From Pseudomonadota bacterium (GTDB taxonomy: Bacteria > Pseudomonadota > Gammaproteobacteria > Burkholderiales > Burkholderiaceae_E), in assembly GCA_023389055.1 (NCBI GenBank), contig JAEWFA010000016.1, positions 62,001 through 126,000 on the forward strand: a DNA stretch of 64,000 bases, written 5' to 3'. Below are positions 8,344-17,681 of this stretch, piece after piece; position 1 is the first letter of the stretch, and each line of letters opens with the position of its first letter. The notes under the pieces were generated by a model, which did not search any database, had not been told where the DNA came from, and was given only the letters and a program-made list of their open reading frames with translations. The translations under genes and the position numbers were made by a program.

Positions 8344-9492
8344 ATGATCTACACCGAAGAACACGAACGACTGCAGGATTCGGTGCGTCGCTTCGTCGAC
8401 GCCGAAATCAACCCGCACGTCGACGAATGGGAGCGCGCAGGCGTCTTCCCGGCGCGCGAGTTGTTCCGCAAGATGGGGCGGCTCGGATTTCTCGGCGTGA
8501 CGAAGCCGATCGAGTACGGCGGCGCGGGCCTCGATTACTCGTACTCGGTTGCGATCGCCGAAGCGCTCGGTCACGCGCACTGCGGCGGAGTGCCCATGGC
8601 CATCGGAGTGCAGACCGACATGGCCACCCCTGCCCTGGCGCGCTTCGGCAGCGACGAACTCAAGCGCGAGTTCCTCGCGCCGTCGATCTCCGGCGAACGC
8701 GTCGCGTGCCTCGGCGTTTCGGAGACGGGCGCCGGTTCCGACGTCGCTTCGATCCGCACCTTCGCGCACAAGGACGGCGGCGACTACCGCATCCGCGGCG
8801 GCAAGATGTGGACGACCAGCGGTACGCAGGCCGACTGGATGTGCCTGCTGGCGAACACTTCGGACGGCGCCGCCCACCGCAACAAGACGCTGATCTGCGT
8901 TCCGATGGACGCGTCCGGCGTTCAGATCGCGCGCAGGCTGGAGAAAGCCGGCATGCGCTCGTCCGACACGGCGCAGATCTTCCTCGACGACGTGCGCGTG
9001 CCGCAGCGATACCGCATCGGCGAGGAAGGCATGGGCTTCGCCTACCAGATGATGCAGTTCCAGGAGGAACGGCTGTGGGCGGCGGCGAACTCGTTGGCGG
9101 CCGGCTCGGTCCTCGCCGAGACGATCGACTACCTGCGCGAGCGAAACGCCTTCGGACAGCCGCTGCTCGCCAACCAGTACGTGCACTTCAAGCTCGCCGA
9201 GCTGAACACCGAGATCGAATGCCTGCGCGCGCTGCTGTACCGCGCGGTCGAGTTGTACGTGGGCGGCGCCGACGTCACGCAGCTCGCGTCGATGGCCAAG
9301 CTCAAGGCCGGGCGCGTCTCGCGCGAGGTCGCCGACTGGTGCCTGCAGTTCTGGGGCGGGATGGGCTACGTCGAGGACACGCGGGTGAACCGCTACTGGC
9401 GCGACTCTCGGCTCGGCTCCATCGGCGGCGGCGCCGATGAAGTGATGCTCGGAATCATCGCGAAGACCATGGGCATCCTGCCGCGCCCATGA
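8344..9492 (+). CDS. Acyl-CoA dehydrogenase (first in operon)
   Basis: FAD-dependent flavoprotein introducing a 2,3-double bond in an acyl-CoA, delivering electrons to ETF. The 382 residues show the usual order: helical N-domain, beta-domain with GVSETGAGSDVASI and KMWTTSGTQAD, and helical C-domain ending WGGMGYVEDTRVNRYWRD. The MCAD-type catalytic Glu near the C-terminus is absent (IGGGADEVM). The Glu in FQEERL is at the isovaleryl-/long-chain-type position, so catalysis by that residue is expected. Context between the two carboxylase subunits suggests it prepares the enoyl-CoA to be carboxylated (citronellyl-CoA- or isovaleryl-CoA-like, inference). Its stop overlaps the next start by four bases (ATGA). 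Confidence 0.9.
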   Translation: MIYTEEHERLQDSVRRFVDAEINPHVDEWERAGVFPARELFRKMGRLGFLGVTKPIEYGGAGLDYSYSVAIAEALGHAHCGGVPMAIGVQTDMATPALARFGSDELKREFLAPSISGERVACLGVSETGAGSDVASIRTFAHKDGGDYRIRGGKMWTTSGTQADWMCLLANTSDGAAHRNKTLICVPMDASGVQIARRLEKAGMRSSDTAQIFLDDVRVPQRYRIGEEGMGFAYQMMQFQEERLWAAANSLAAGSVLAETIDYLRERNAFGQPLLANQYVHFKLAELNTEIECLRALLYRAVELYVGGADVTQLASMAKLKAGRVSREVADWCLQFWGGMGYVEDTRVNRYWRDSRLGSIGGGADEVMLGIIAKTMGILPRP

Positions 9493-11522
9493 CCGGCGAG
9501 CCGCTTCCCGCGCACGGATTCGACACGCTGCTCGTCGCCAACCGCGGCGAGATCGCCCGTCGCGTGCTCGACGGCGCTCGCGCGCTGGGGCTGCGTGCCA
9601 TCGCCGTGCACGCGCCGGGCGAGCGCGGGGCGGCACACGTTGCTGCCGGCGACGAGGCGATCGAGTTGCAGGGCGACTCCGAGCTGGCCGCCTATCTGTC
9701 GATTCCGGCGATCATCGATGCATGCCGGCGCAGCGGCGCCGGTGCCGTCCATCCCGGTTATGGCTTCCTCGCGGAGAGCGCCGCGTTCGCCCGCGCCTGC
9801 ACAGCGGCCGGCATCGTCTTCGTCGGTCCGCCCGCGGAAGTGATCGAGGCGCTGGGCGACAAGGCGCGTGCGAAGGCGATCGCGCGGCGTGCCGGCGTTG
9901 CCTGCCTGTCCGGATACGACGGCGACGATCAAGGCGCATCGACGATGGCGGCCGAGGCCGGGCGCATCGGGGTGCCTTTGATGATCAAGGCTGCCGCCGG
10001 CGGGGGCGGCCGCGGGATGCGCAGGGTCGATGCGCTCGCCGACTTCGAACGGTTGCGCGAAGCGGCGTTCCGCGAGGCGCAGTCCGCCTTCGGCGACGGA
10101 CGATTGCTGCTCGAGCCGTGCGTGGACGGCGCACGGCACGTCGAAGTCCAGATCCTCGCCGACCGCTTCGGCCGCTGCCTGCATCTCGGCGAGCGCGACT
10201 GCTCGACGCAGCGTCGCCATCAGAAGGTCGTCGAAGAAGCGCCGGCGCCCGGCATTTCCGCACTCACGCGCGAGGCAATGGGCGAGGCCGCGGTGCGGCT
10301 TGCGAAGGCCGTCGGCTACGTCGGCGCAGGCACCGTCGAGTTCCTGCTCGACCGCGACGGCGACTTCCGGTTCCTCGAGGTGAACACGCGTCTGCAGGTC
10401 GAGCACCGCGTCACCGAATCGATCACCGGCATCGACCTGGTCGAAATGCAGTTGCGCATCGCGCGCGGTGAGCCGCTGGCCATCGCCCAGGCCGACGTCC
10501 GGTTCTACGGGCACGCGATCGAGGCGCGCCTGTGCGCCGAGGACGCCTTCGGCGGTTTCGTGCCGCAAAGCGGGCCGATCGTCGGATGGCGTATCGCGGA
10601 CGGCGAAGGCGTGCACGTCGACCACGCACTGGGTCCGCGGGCGCGCGTGTCGCCGCATTTCGACTCGCTGCTCGCCAAGTTCATCGCGCACGGCCGCGAT
10701 CGCGAGGAAGCACGCCTGCGGCTCGTCGCTGCGCTTGCGCGCAGCTCGATCCACGGCCCGGTCACGAATCGCGCGTTCCTGCTCGGTTGCCTGCGCGCGC
10801 CGCGCTTCGTCGCCGGCGACATCGACACGGGCTGGCTTGCCGACGAGTTCTCGCGCGGGCTGGCGCCATCGCCCGATCCCCGATGGCAGGCCGTGGCAAG
10901 CGCACTCTGGATGCATGCCGTGATGCGCCGGCACGGCACCCTCGCGAACTGGTCGTCCAGCGGCACGCGCGGTTCGCGCGTGTCGCTCGCCGTGGTCGGC
11001 GGCGACGACGCCACCAGGAACGCCTGCGAGCCGACCCAGTGGGAAGCGAAGATCGAAGCCGCCGACCACGATCTGCTGATCGTGCGCATCGGCGCGCACG
11101 AAAGCAGGCTGCGCCTGGAGTCGACGGACTCGGGATGCATCGACGGGATACACCTCGACGGCCATCGACGTCCGATCCACGTCGCCGTCGAAGGTCCGCC
11201 AGCGGCTCCGTCGCGAATGTGGCTCGATCATGCGGGCTTCGCTGCGGCCATCATCGACGCCGCGTCGCTGGCGGCGCGCCGCGCGAACACGGAAGTCGGC
11301 GGCGAGCTGCGCGCGACGATGCATGGCCGGATCGCATCGGTCGCTGTCGCCAATGGCGAGCGCGTGATCGCCGGCCAGACGCTGCTGTGCATCGACGCCA
11401 TGAAGATGGAGCACCGGATCGGCGCGCCCACGGGCGGACGCGTCGCCGTGGTCGCGGTATCGGTCGGCGCGCAGGTCACGCCTGCCACGCTCCTCGTACG
11501 CATCGAACCGGAGCCAGCGTGA
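9489..11522 (+). CDS. Acyl-CoA carboxylase biotin carboxylase/biotin carrier (alpha) subunit
   Basis: A 677-residue fusion. Residues ~14-460 form the biotin carboxylase with the ATP-grasp loop AAGGGGRGM and FLEVNTRLQVEH. The C-terminus is a biotinyl domain with the biotin lysine in CIDAMKMEH (about residue 640). It makes carboxybiotin from bicarbonate and ATP for the beta subunit encoded upstream. Length and architecture match the alpha subunits of methylcrotonyl-CoA and geranyl-CoA carboxylase (LiuD/AtuF). Both ends are translationally coupled: ATGA overlap with the dehydrogenase before it and GTGA overlap with the one after it. All catalytic motifs are intact. Confidence 0.93.
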   Translation: MTGEPLPAHGFDTLLVANRGEIARRVLDGARALGLRAIAVHAPGERGAAHVAAGDEAIELQGDSELAAYLSIPAIIDACRRSGAGAVHPGYGFLAESAAFARACTAAGIVFVGPPAEVIEALGDKARAKAIARRAGVACLSGYDGDDQGASTMAAEAGRIGVPLMIKAAAGGGGRGMRRVDALADFERLREAAFREAQSAFGDGRLLLEPCVDGARHVEVQILADRFGRCLHLGERDCSTQRRHQKVVEEAPAPGISALTREAMGEAAVRLAKAVGYVGAGTVEFLLDRDGDFRFLEVNTRLQVEHRVTESITGIDLVEMQLRIARGEPLAIAQADVRFYGHAIEARLCAEDAFGGFVPQSGPIVGWRIADGEGVHVDHALGPRARVSPHFDSLLAKFIAHGRDREEARLRLVAALARSSIHGPVTNRAFLLGCLRAPRFVAGDIDTGWLADEFSRGLAPSPDPRWQAVASALWMHAVMRRHGTLANWSSSGTRGSRVSLAVVGGDDATRNACEPTQWEAKIEAADHDLLIVRIGAHESRLRLESTDSGCIDGIHLDGHRRPIHVAVEGPPAAPSRMWLDHAGFAAAIIDAASLAARRANTEVGGELRATMHGRIASVAVANGERVIAGQTLLCIDAMKMEHRIGAPTGGRVAVVAVSVGAQVTPATLLVRIEPEPA

Positions 11523-12697
11523 TCGACGATCGCCTTGCTTCGTGCCTGGATCCGACGTGCCTGCCCGGCGCCACCGCCGAACACCGCCAGCTGCGCGACG
11601 CGATACGGCGCTTCGTCGAGCGCGAGCTCGCGCCGCACGTCGACGCCTGGGACGAAGCCGGCGAATTCCCGCGCGAGCTGCACCGCAAGGCGGCCGAAAT
11701 CGGGCTGCTCGGGCTGGGCTACCCCGAATCGGTGGGCGGGACGCCCAGCGACACGCTCTCGCGCATCGTCGCGACCATCGAGCTCACGCGCGCCGGCTCC
11801 GGCGGGCTCATCGCCGGCCTGATGACGCACACGATCATGCTCGGCCCGCTGCTCGAAGCCGGGGCGCCGGCGCTCGTCGAACGCGTAGTCCCCGCCATCC
11901 TTCGCGGCGACGCGATCGGCGCGCTCGCCGTCACGGAGCCCTCGGGCGGCTCGGACGTCGCGCAACTGGCCACCCGTGCAAGCGCAGACACCGACGGCTG
12001 GCGCCTGCAGGGCTCGAAGACGTTCATCACCTCCGGCATGCGCGCCGACCATTACCTGGTCGCTGCGCGGACCTCCGGCGCCGGCGCCCAGGGCATCTCG
12101 CTCTTTCTCGTCGATCGCGACACGCCGGGCTTCTCGCGCACGCCGCTGCGCAAGACCGGCTGGTGGTGCTCGGACACGGCGCAGCTGCATTTCGACGATT
12201 GCCCGGTCGGCCGCGATCGGCTCGTCGGGCCGCTCGATGCGGGTTTTCCGCTGGTCATGCGCAACTTCAATGGCGAGCGGCTCGCGATGGCGGCGCAGGC
12301 GGTCGGCTTTGCGATCGTCTGCTTCGAGGATGCATTGGCGTGGGCGCGCGAGCGGCGCGCCTTCGGCGAGCCGCTCGTCGGCCACCAGGTGATCCGCCAC
12401 AAACTCGTGCGGATGATCGAGGAGATCGCACCGGTGCTCGCATGGCTCGCACAGCTGGCCGGGTGCATCGATCGCGGCGAAAGACCCGCGGCGCAGATCG
12501 CACTGGCGAAGAATCGCGCCGCGCGCGTAATGCGCCACTGCGCCGACGACGCGGTACAGATCCTCGGCGGCGCCGGCTACATGCGCGGCACCCGCGTGGA
12601 GCGCATCTATCGCGAGGTGAAGGTCATGATGATCGGCGGCGGCGCCGAGGAGGTTCTCGTCGAACTCGCGGCCCGCCAACTGGGAGTCGCTCCATGA
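11519..12697 (+). CDS. Acyl-CoA dehydrogenase (second in operon)
   Basis: A 392-residue acyl-CoA dehydrogenase paralogous to the one at 8344. Recognisable parts are TEPSGGSDVAQ, GSKTFITSGMRAD, the NGERLAMAAQ segment with the isovaleryl-type Glu, and ILGGAGYMRGTRVERIYRE near the end. I start it at a GTG (11519) because this codon overlaps the stop of the alpha subunit by four bases (GTGA) and places the N-terminus like its homologues; no ATG lies before the conserved domain. Having two dehydrogenases in one coupled operon implies two different desaturation steps or substrates in the pathway. Confidence 0.88.
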   Translation: MIDDRLASCLDPTCLPGATAEHRQLRDAIRRFVERELAPHVDAWDEAGEFPRELHRKAAEIGLLGLGYPESVGGTPSDTLSRIVATIELTRAGSGGLIAGLMTHTIMLGPLLEAGAPALVERVVPAILRGDAIGALAVTEPSGGSDVAQLATRASADTDGWRLQGSKTFITSGMRADHYLVAARTSGAGAQGISLFLVDRDTPGFSRTPLRKTGWWCSDTAQLHFDDCPVGRDRLVGPLDAGFPLVMRNFNGERLAMAAQAVGFAIVCFEDALAWARERRAFGEPLVGHQVIRHKLVRMIEEIAPVLAWLAQLAGCIDRGERPAAQIALAKNRAARVMRHCADDAVQILGGAGYMRGTRVERIYREVKVMMIGGGAEEVLVELAARQLGVAP

Positions 12698-13509
12698 ATT
12701 CGAAGAACGACGCAGAAACGACGACGCATCCCCACGCGCCGGTGCGCTACGAGCGCGACGACGCGGTCGCGACGATTACGCTGAACCGCCCCGACGTACT
12801 CAACGCGCTCGACGATGCGATCACCCGGGCGCTGCTCGAAGCGGTCGAAAGCGCAGCCGCCGACGAGACGGTGCGCGCGGTCGTCGTCACGGGTGCAGGC
12901 CGCGGCTTTTCCTCGGGCGCCGACCTCGCGTCCGTGAAGCCCGACGTGGCGATCGACCTGGGCCGGTTGTTGCGCGAGCGCTACCACCCGCTGATCCTCG
13001 CGATGCGGCGCATGCCCAAGCCGGTGATCTGCGCGGTCAACGGCGCAGCGGCCGGCGCCGGCATGAGCATCGCGCTCGCCGGCGACATCGTCCTGGCCGC
13101 GCGCTCGGCGTACTTCGTACAGGCGTTCTCGAAGATCGGTCTAGTGCCGGACGCAGGCAGTACGTGGATGCTGCCGCGACTGATCGGCGAAGGCCGCGCC
13201 CGCGCGCTCGCCCTGCTGGGCGAACGGCTCGACGCGCAGGCCGCGCAGCGCGCGGGGCTGGTCTGGGAGGTGCACGAAGACGAGGCGCTGCTGCCGGCTG
13301 CCCGAGCGCTCGCTGCGCAACTTGCGCAGCGCCCGACGCGCGCGCTCGCGCTGATCAAGCAGGCCTTCGACGGCACGATGCAGCGCAGCCTGGAGGATCA
13401 GCTCGAACGCGAAGCGTCGCTGCAGACAATGGCCGGGCGCACCGAGGACTTCCGCGAAGGGGTGGCCGCATTCCTCGAGCGCCGTGCGCCGCGCTTCCGG
13501 GGTCGATGA
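12694..13509 (+). CDS. Enoyl-CoA hydratase/isomerase (PaaG-like)
   Basis: A 271-residue crotonase-fold enzyme with the CoA-binding GRGFSSGADL segment, the oxyanion-hole region NGAAAGAGMSIALAGD, and GLVPDAGSTWMLPRLIG. An Asp in the PDAG position, and not a second Glu, is typical of PaaG-type 1,2-epoxyphenylacetyl-CoA isomerases, so the product may be an isomerase as readily as a hydratase. It overlaps the preceding dehydrogenase (ATGA) and the following thioesterase (ATGA), so it belongs to the same coupled operon. It would act on the carboxylated or unsaturated acyl-CoA formed upstream (inference). Confidence 0.88.
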   Translation: MNSKNDAETTTHPHAPVRYERDDAVATITLNRPDVLNALDDAITRALLEAVESAAADETVRAVVVTGAGRGFSSGADLASVKPDVAIDLGRLLRERYHPLILAMRRMPKPVICAVNGAAAGAGMSIALAGDIVLAARSAYFVQAFSKIGLVPDAGSTWMLPRLIGEGRARALALLGERLDAQAAQRAGLVWEVHEDEALLPAARALAAQLAQRPTRALALIKQAFDGTMQRSLEDQLEREASLQTMAGRTEDFREGVAAFLERRAPRFRGR

Positions 13510-14000
13510 TGCAGCCGCAGACCGACGCTTCCGGGCGCGACCCGGTCGAACAGCGCAAACTCGAGAAGGCCTTGCGCGAGCTGTTCGAGCAGCGCATCTC
13601 GTTCAATCGCCTGCTCGGCGTGCGCGTCGAGTCCTTCGATGCAGGCGCCGCGCGAATCTCCTTCGAGATGCGCCCCGAGTTCATCGGTCACTACCTCTAC
13701 GGACGACTACACGGCGGCGTGATTTCGTCGGTGCTCGACGCCGCAGGCGGTTTCTCGCTGATGTGCGCCATCGCCGAGAAGTTCCGCGCCGAGGACACCG
13801 AGCAGGTCATGCAGCGGTTTGCGCGCATGGGAACCATCGACCTGCGGGTCGACTTCCTGCGCCAGGGAATCGGCCGGCGCTTCGAGGCGAACGCACGCAC
13901 GACCCGGCTGGGCGGGCGCATCGGCTCGGTGCAATGCCAGCTCGAGGACGATGCCGGCCGCCTGGTCGCTACCGCCGCAGCCGCCTACGTCGTCAGCTGA
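13506..14000 (+). CDS. Thioesterase-superfamily (hot-dog) protein, YigI-like
   Basis: A 164-residue hot-dog fold protein with the characteristic LHGGVISSVLDAAGG helix and a following GTIDLRVDFLRQ strand. Family members hydrolyse acyl-CoAs to free acid plus CoA. The start has two adjacent ATG codons; 13506 overlaps the previous stop (ATGA). As the last gene of the carboxylase operon it probably serves as a safety valve releasing CoA from dead-end intermediates (inference). No TM or signal segment. The 137-base gap after it leads into the ABC importer operon. Confidence 0.82.
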   Translation: MMQPQTDASGRDPVEQRKLEKALRELFEQRISFNRLLGVRVESFDAGAARISFEMRPEFIGHYLYGRLHGGVISSVLDAAGGFSLMCAIAEKFRAEDTEQVMQRFARMGTIDLRVDFLRQGIGRRFEANARTTRLGGRIGSVQCQLEDDAGRLVATAAAAYVVS

Positions 14001-14137
14001 GTCCGATGCCTTCTTCGCGCAGCCACGGTTGCCGGCGCACCCCGGGATTCCCCGATCCGCTTCCACGGCTGCTTTCCGTATTACCATCGTCGCGCCGCTC
14101 GCCCGGCACATAACGACAAAACGAGGAGACCCGGTCC

Positions 14138-15013
14138 TTGCAGGTGCTGCAGTTGCTCGTCAGCGGTGTCGCCCAGGGGTGTATCTATGGATTGATCGCG
14201 CTCGGCTTCGTCCTGATCTACAAGGCCACCGAGACGGTGAGCTTCGTGCAGGGCGAACTCATGATGCTCGGCGCCTTCCTCGGGCTGGCGCTCATGGCGG
14301 GTCTCGGATTCCCCTTCGGGCTCGCAGTGTTGGCGGCGGTGGCCGCCATGGCCCTGTTCGGCATCGCGCTCGAGTTCGCGGTCATCCGCCCGATCCTCGG
14401 CCAACCGGCGTTCTCGATCGTGATGCTGACGATCGGCATCGGATACGTCGCGCGCGGCGCGATCACGATGATCCCGGGTTTCGGCACCGACACGCACACG
14501 CTGCCGGTTCCCTTCCGCAACGAGATCGTGCGACTCGGCGGCCTGGTGATCGCGGTGGAGCAGCTTGCGGTCATCGGCGCCACCGCCGCGCTGTGCGCGC
14601 TGCTGTACGCGATGTTCCGCTTCAGCAAGATCGGCGTCGCGATGCAGGCGGCCTCGCAGAACCAGCTCGCGGCCTATTACATGGGCATTCCGGTCAAGCG
14701 CCTGAACGGGCTCGTCTGGGGCCTCGCCTCGGCGGTCGCCGCAATCGCCGGCCTGCTGCTCGCGCCGATCACCTTCGTGCATGCCAACATGGGCTTCATC
14801 GGACTGAAGGCGTTTCCGGCCGCGGTCGTCGGAGGCTTCGGCAGCCTGCCCGGCGCGATCGTCGGCGGCCTGGTGATCGGTGTCGTCGAATCGATGTCGG
14901 GCTTCTTCCTGCCCGAAGGGTTCAAGGACATCGCGGCGTATGTCGTCGTGCTGCTGATGCTCGTGATCGCACCGAACGGACTGTTCGGCGAGCGGCTCTC
15001 GAAGAAGGTCTGA
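14138..15013 (+). CDS. livH: LIV-type ABC transporter permease (LivH-like)
   Basis: A 291-residue inner-membrane permease with about eight hydrophobic segments, beginning QLLVSGVAQGCIYGLIALG, the hallmark of LivH/HAAT-family permeases. The start is TTG at 14138: a GAGGAG ribosome-binding site lies nine bases upstream (from 14123) and the conserved N-terminus begins at once. It pairs with the LivM-like permease 5 bases downstream. The acyl-CoA ligase placed in the same operon suggests an organic-acid substrate and not an amino acid (inference). Confidence 0.9.
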   Translation: MQVLQLLVSGVAQGCIYGLIALGFVLIYKATETVSFVQGELMMLGAFLGLALMAGLGFPFGLAVLAAVAAMALFGIALEFAVIRPILGQPAFSIVMLTIGIGYVARGAITMIPGFGTDTHTLPVPFRNEIVRLGGLVIAVEQLAVIGATAALCALLYAMFRFSKIGVAMQAASQNQLAAYYMGIPVKRLNGLVWGLASAVAAIAGLLLAPITFVHANMGFIGLKAFPAAVVGGFGSLPGAIVGGLVIGVVESMSGFFLPEGFKDIAAYVVVLLMLVIAPNGLFGERLSKKV

Positions 15014-15018
15014 CGGCG

Positions 15019-16095
15019 ATGCGCTTCGTCTTCAAGACCCGCTACGACCAGGACATCGATCTCGCGCGCCACGCGGGCCATCGCGTGTGGTACGGACTGC
15101 TGCTCGCGCTGCTCGTCATCGCGCCGGCGTGGCTGCCCGAATACTGGCTCGCGCAGCTCACCTTCATCCTGATCTATGGCGTCGTCGGCGTCGGGCTGAT
15201 GCTGCTCGCCGGCTACACCGGGCTCTTCTCGCTCGGTCACGCGGCCTTCCTCGGGGTGGGCGCCTACACGGAGGCGGTGCTCGCCGCCATGGGCTGGCCG
15301 TTTCCGCTTTCGCTCGCCGCCGCCACCGCACTGTCAGCGGCGGTAGGTGCGATCGTGGGCCTGCCGGCATTGCGCGTGAAGGGCATCTACCTGGCGATCG
15401 CCACGCTCGCCTTCGGCTTCATCGTCGAGGAGGCGCTCGCGCGCTGGGAGAGCGTCACCGGCGGCAACGCCGGCATGCTCGTGCAGACGATCGACGTCTT
15501 CGGATGGCGCGCCGACACGCCCGCATCGTTCTACTTCGTCTGCCTCGTCATCGCGGTGCTCGCGACGCTCGCCGTGCTGAACCTGCTGCGCTCGCCCACC
15601 GGACGCGCGTTCGTGGCAATCCGCGACTCGGACATCTCGGCGCAGAGCATGGGCATCCAGCTCGCCCGCTACAAGACGCTGTCGTTCATGGTGTCGGCCG
15701 GACTCGCCGGCGTGGGGGGGGCGCTCTACGCGCACCAGATCCGCTTTCTCACTCCGGACCAGTTCGGCATCCTGCAGTCGATCGACCTGCTGCTGATGAT
15801 CGTGATCGGCGGACTCGGATCGATCCACGGCGCGTTCCTCGGCGCGGCGTTCCTGATCACGATGCCGCAGCTGATCACGCTCGGGAAAGACTTCCTCCCC
15901 GAGGCGATCGGCCAGGCCACCGGACTGCAAGCGTTCGTCTACGGCATCGTGCTGATCGCCTTCGTCCTGTTCGAGCCGATGGGCCTCTACGGCCGGTGGC
16001 TGAAGCTGCGTACCTGGTTCTCGTTGTTCCCGTTCTACCGCGCCGGCATGTTCCGCCGCCAGAAGTCCTTCCAGAAGTCCGAGCGGCTGCGATGA
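15019..16095 (+). CDS. livM: LIV-type ABC transporter permease (LivM-like)
   Basis: A 358-residue polytopic permease. The segment LLAGYTGLFSLGHAAFLGVGAY is typical of LivM, and a conserved cytoplasmic region (GRAFVAIRDSDISAQSMGI) is the EAA-like loop that contacts the ATPase. The start is the ATG at 15019, right after the LivH-like gene. It extends ~35 residues before the first membrane segment and ends in a basic tail. Its stop overlaps the next gene (ATGA), so permease and ATPase translation are coupled. Confidence 0.9.
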   Translation: MRFVFKTRYDQDIDLARHAGHRVWYGLLLALLVIAPAWLPEYWLAQLTFILIYGVVGVGLMLLAGYTGLFSLGHAAFLGVGAYTEAVLAAMGWPFPLSLAAATALSAAVGAIVGLPALRVKGIYLAIATLAFGFIVEEALARWESVTGGNAGMLVQTIDVFGWRADTPASFYFVCLVIAVLATLAVLNLLRSPTGRAFVAIRDSDISAQSMGIQLARYKTLSFMVSAGLAGVGGALYAHQIRFLTPDQFGILQSIDLLLMIVIGGLGSIHGAFLGAAFLITMPQLITLGKDFLPEAIGQATGLQAFVYGIVLIAFVLFEPMGLYGRWLKLRTWFSLFPFYRAGMFRRQKSFQKSERLR

Positions 16096-16889
16096 GCGAC
16101 GTCCTGCTGTCGGCACGAGACCTCACCGTGCGCTTCGGCGGCGTGCTGGCCGTCGACGGAGTGAGCTTCGACGTGCGCCGGGGCGAGGTGTTCACGCTCA
16201 TCGGGCCCAACGGCGCCGGCAAGACCACGGTATTCAACCTGATCAGCCGCATCTACGAACCGAACTCGGGAACCATCGAGTTCGACGGCGCGCGCCTGGA
16301 CCGCATGGCGGCGCACCGCATCGCCGAACTCGGCATCGCGCGGACATTCCAGAACATCGAGCTGTTCGAGCACGCGACCGTCCTGCAGAACCTGCTGATC
16401 GGGCGACACGTGCATCGCGCCAGCGGTTTCTGGACCGAGCTCGTCTTCCTGCCCGCGGTGCGGCGCGCGGAGCGCGAAACGCGCCGGAAGGTCGAGGAGG
16501 TGATCGATTTCCTCGACCTGCAGCACTACCGCGACACGATGGTCGCGGGGCTGCCGTACGGGGTGCGCAAGGTGGTCGAGCTCGCCCGCGCGCTGTGCAT
16601 GGAGCCGCGGTTGCTGCTGCTCGACGAGCCCTCTTCCGGGCTGAACGTCGAGGAAACGGGCGACATGGCGTTCTGGATCGCGGACATCCGTGACGACCTC
16701 GGCATCACGGTGCTGATGGTCGAGCACGACATGTCGCTCGTCTCGAAGGTCTCCGACCGCGTGCTCGCAATGAACCAGGGCGAGGTCATCGCCGTGGGAA
16801 CGCCCGCGCAGGTGCAGAACGACGCGGCGGTGATCGAGGCGTACCTGGGAACGGCGGACGACGCCACTTCGCTGAGGCGGGTGGCATGA
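16092..16889 (+). CDS. livG: LIV-type ABC transporter ATPase (LivG-like)
   Basis: A 265-residue ABC ATPase. Walker A is GPNGAGKTT (residues ~41-49) and Walker B is LLLLDEPSSGLN. The signature loop reads LPYGVRKVVELARAL, the slightly divergent form usual in LivG, in place of LSGGQ. The C-terminal H-loop is VEHDMSLV. It couples ATP hydrolysis to import through the two permeases encoded upstream. The start overlaps the LivM-like stop, and its own stop overlaps the LivF-like start (ATGA). Confidence 0.92.
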   Translation: MSDVLLSARDLTVRFGGVLAVDGVSFDVRRGEVFTLIGPNGAGKTTVFNLISRIYEPNSGTIEFDGARLDRMAAHRIAELGIARTFQNIELFEHATVLQNLLIGRHVHRASGFWTELVFLPAVRRAERETRRKVEEVIDFLDLQHYRDTMVAGLPYGVRKVVELARALCMEPRLLLLDEPSSGLNVEETGDMAFWIADIRDDLGITVLMVEHDMSLVSKVSDRVLAMNQGEVIAVGTPAQVQNDAAVIEAYLGTADDATSLRRVA

Positions 16890-17677
16890 AGGGAACGCCA
16901 TCGGTCACCGAGCCGGTGCTCCGGCTGCAGAACGTCGAAAGCGCCTACGGCCCGATCAAGGCGATTCGCGGCGTGAGCCTGCAGGTAGCCGAGAGTCGCA
17001 TCGTCACGGTGCTCGGCTCGAACGGCGCCGGCAAGACGACGATCCTCAAAACGATCTCGGGAATCATCGACCCGCGTCGCGGATCGATCACCTTTAGGGG
17101 CGAGGACATCACCGCGAAGGATCCGGCGCATATCGTCGGGCGCGGCCTGAGCCATGTGCCCGAAGGGCGCGAGGTGTTCCCGCTGCTGTCGGTGCGCGAC
17201 AACCTGATGATGGGCGCCTACACGCGCAGCGATCGCGACGCCATCGCCCGCGACCTGGAAGCGGTGTACGGCTATTTTCCGATCCTGCGCGAGCGAGCCG
17301 ACCAGGACGCCGGGCTGCTATCCGGCGGGCAGCAGCAGATGCTGGCGATTTCGCGCGCGATCATGGCCGCGCCGCAACTGATCCTGCTGGACGAACCGAG
17401 CCTGGGTCTGTCGCCCAAGCTCACCAAGGAGATCTTCGAGATCGTCGTGCGCATCAATCGCGAGCGCGGAACGACGATGCTGCTCGTCGAGCAGAACGCG
17501 AACATGGCACTGAACGCCGCCGATTACGGCTACGTCCTCGAGAACGGCCGCATCGTGATGGAGGACCCCTGCTCCGTGCTGCGCGAGAAGGAGGACATCC
17601 GCGAGTTCTACCTGGGCATCCGCGACACCGGCGCTCGCGGCGAGCGGCGCTGGAAGAAGAAGAAGACGTGGCGGTGA
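16886..17677 (+). CDS. livF: LIV-type ABC transporter ATPase (LivF-like)
   Basis: Second ATPase of the importer, 263 residues. Walker A GSNGAGKTT, signature LLSGGQQQMLAISRA, Walker B LILLDEPSLGLSP and the H-loop VEQNANMAL are all intact. LivF proteins form a heterodimer with LivG. The C-terminus is unusually basic (RRWKKKKTWR), beyond the usual LivF end. The acyl-CoA ligase starts five bases after the stop, so transporter and ligase share a transcript. Confidence 0.92.
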   Translation: MKGTPSVTEPVLRLQNVESAYGPIKAIRGVSLQVAESRIVTVLGSNGAGKTTILKTISGIIDPRRGSITFRGEDITAKDPAHIVGRGLSHVPEGREVFPLLSVRDNLMMGAYTRSDRDAIARDLEAVYGYFPILRERADQDAGLLSGGQQQMLAISRAIMAAPQLILLDEPSLGLSPKLTKEIFEIVVRINRERGTTMLLVEQNANMALNAADYGYVLENGRIVMEDPCSVLREKEDIREFYLGIRDTGARGERRWKKKKTWR

Positions 17678-17681
17678 CGCA

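Noticed and set aside
14001..14137. Promoter for the LIV-type operon (TATTAC at 14079-14084)
   Set aside because: Only four of six matches and no -35 at proper spacing; read-through from the carboxylase operon is equally possible.
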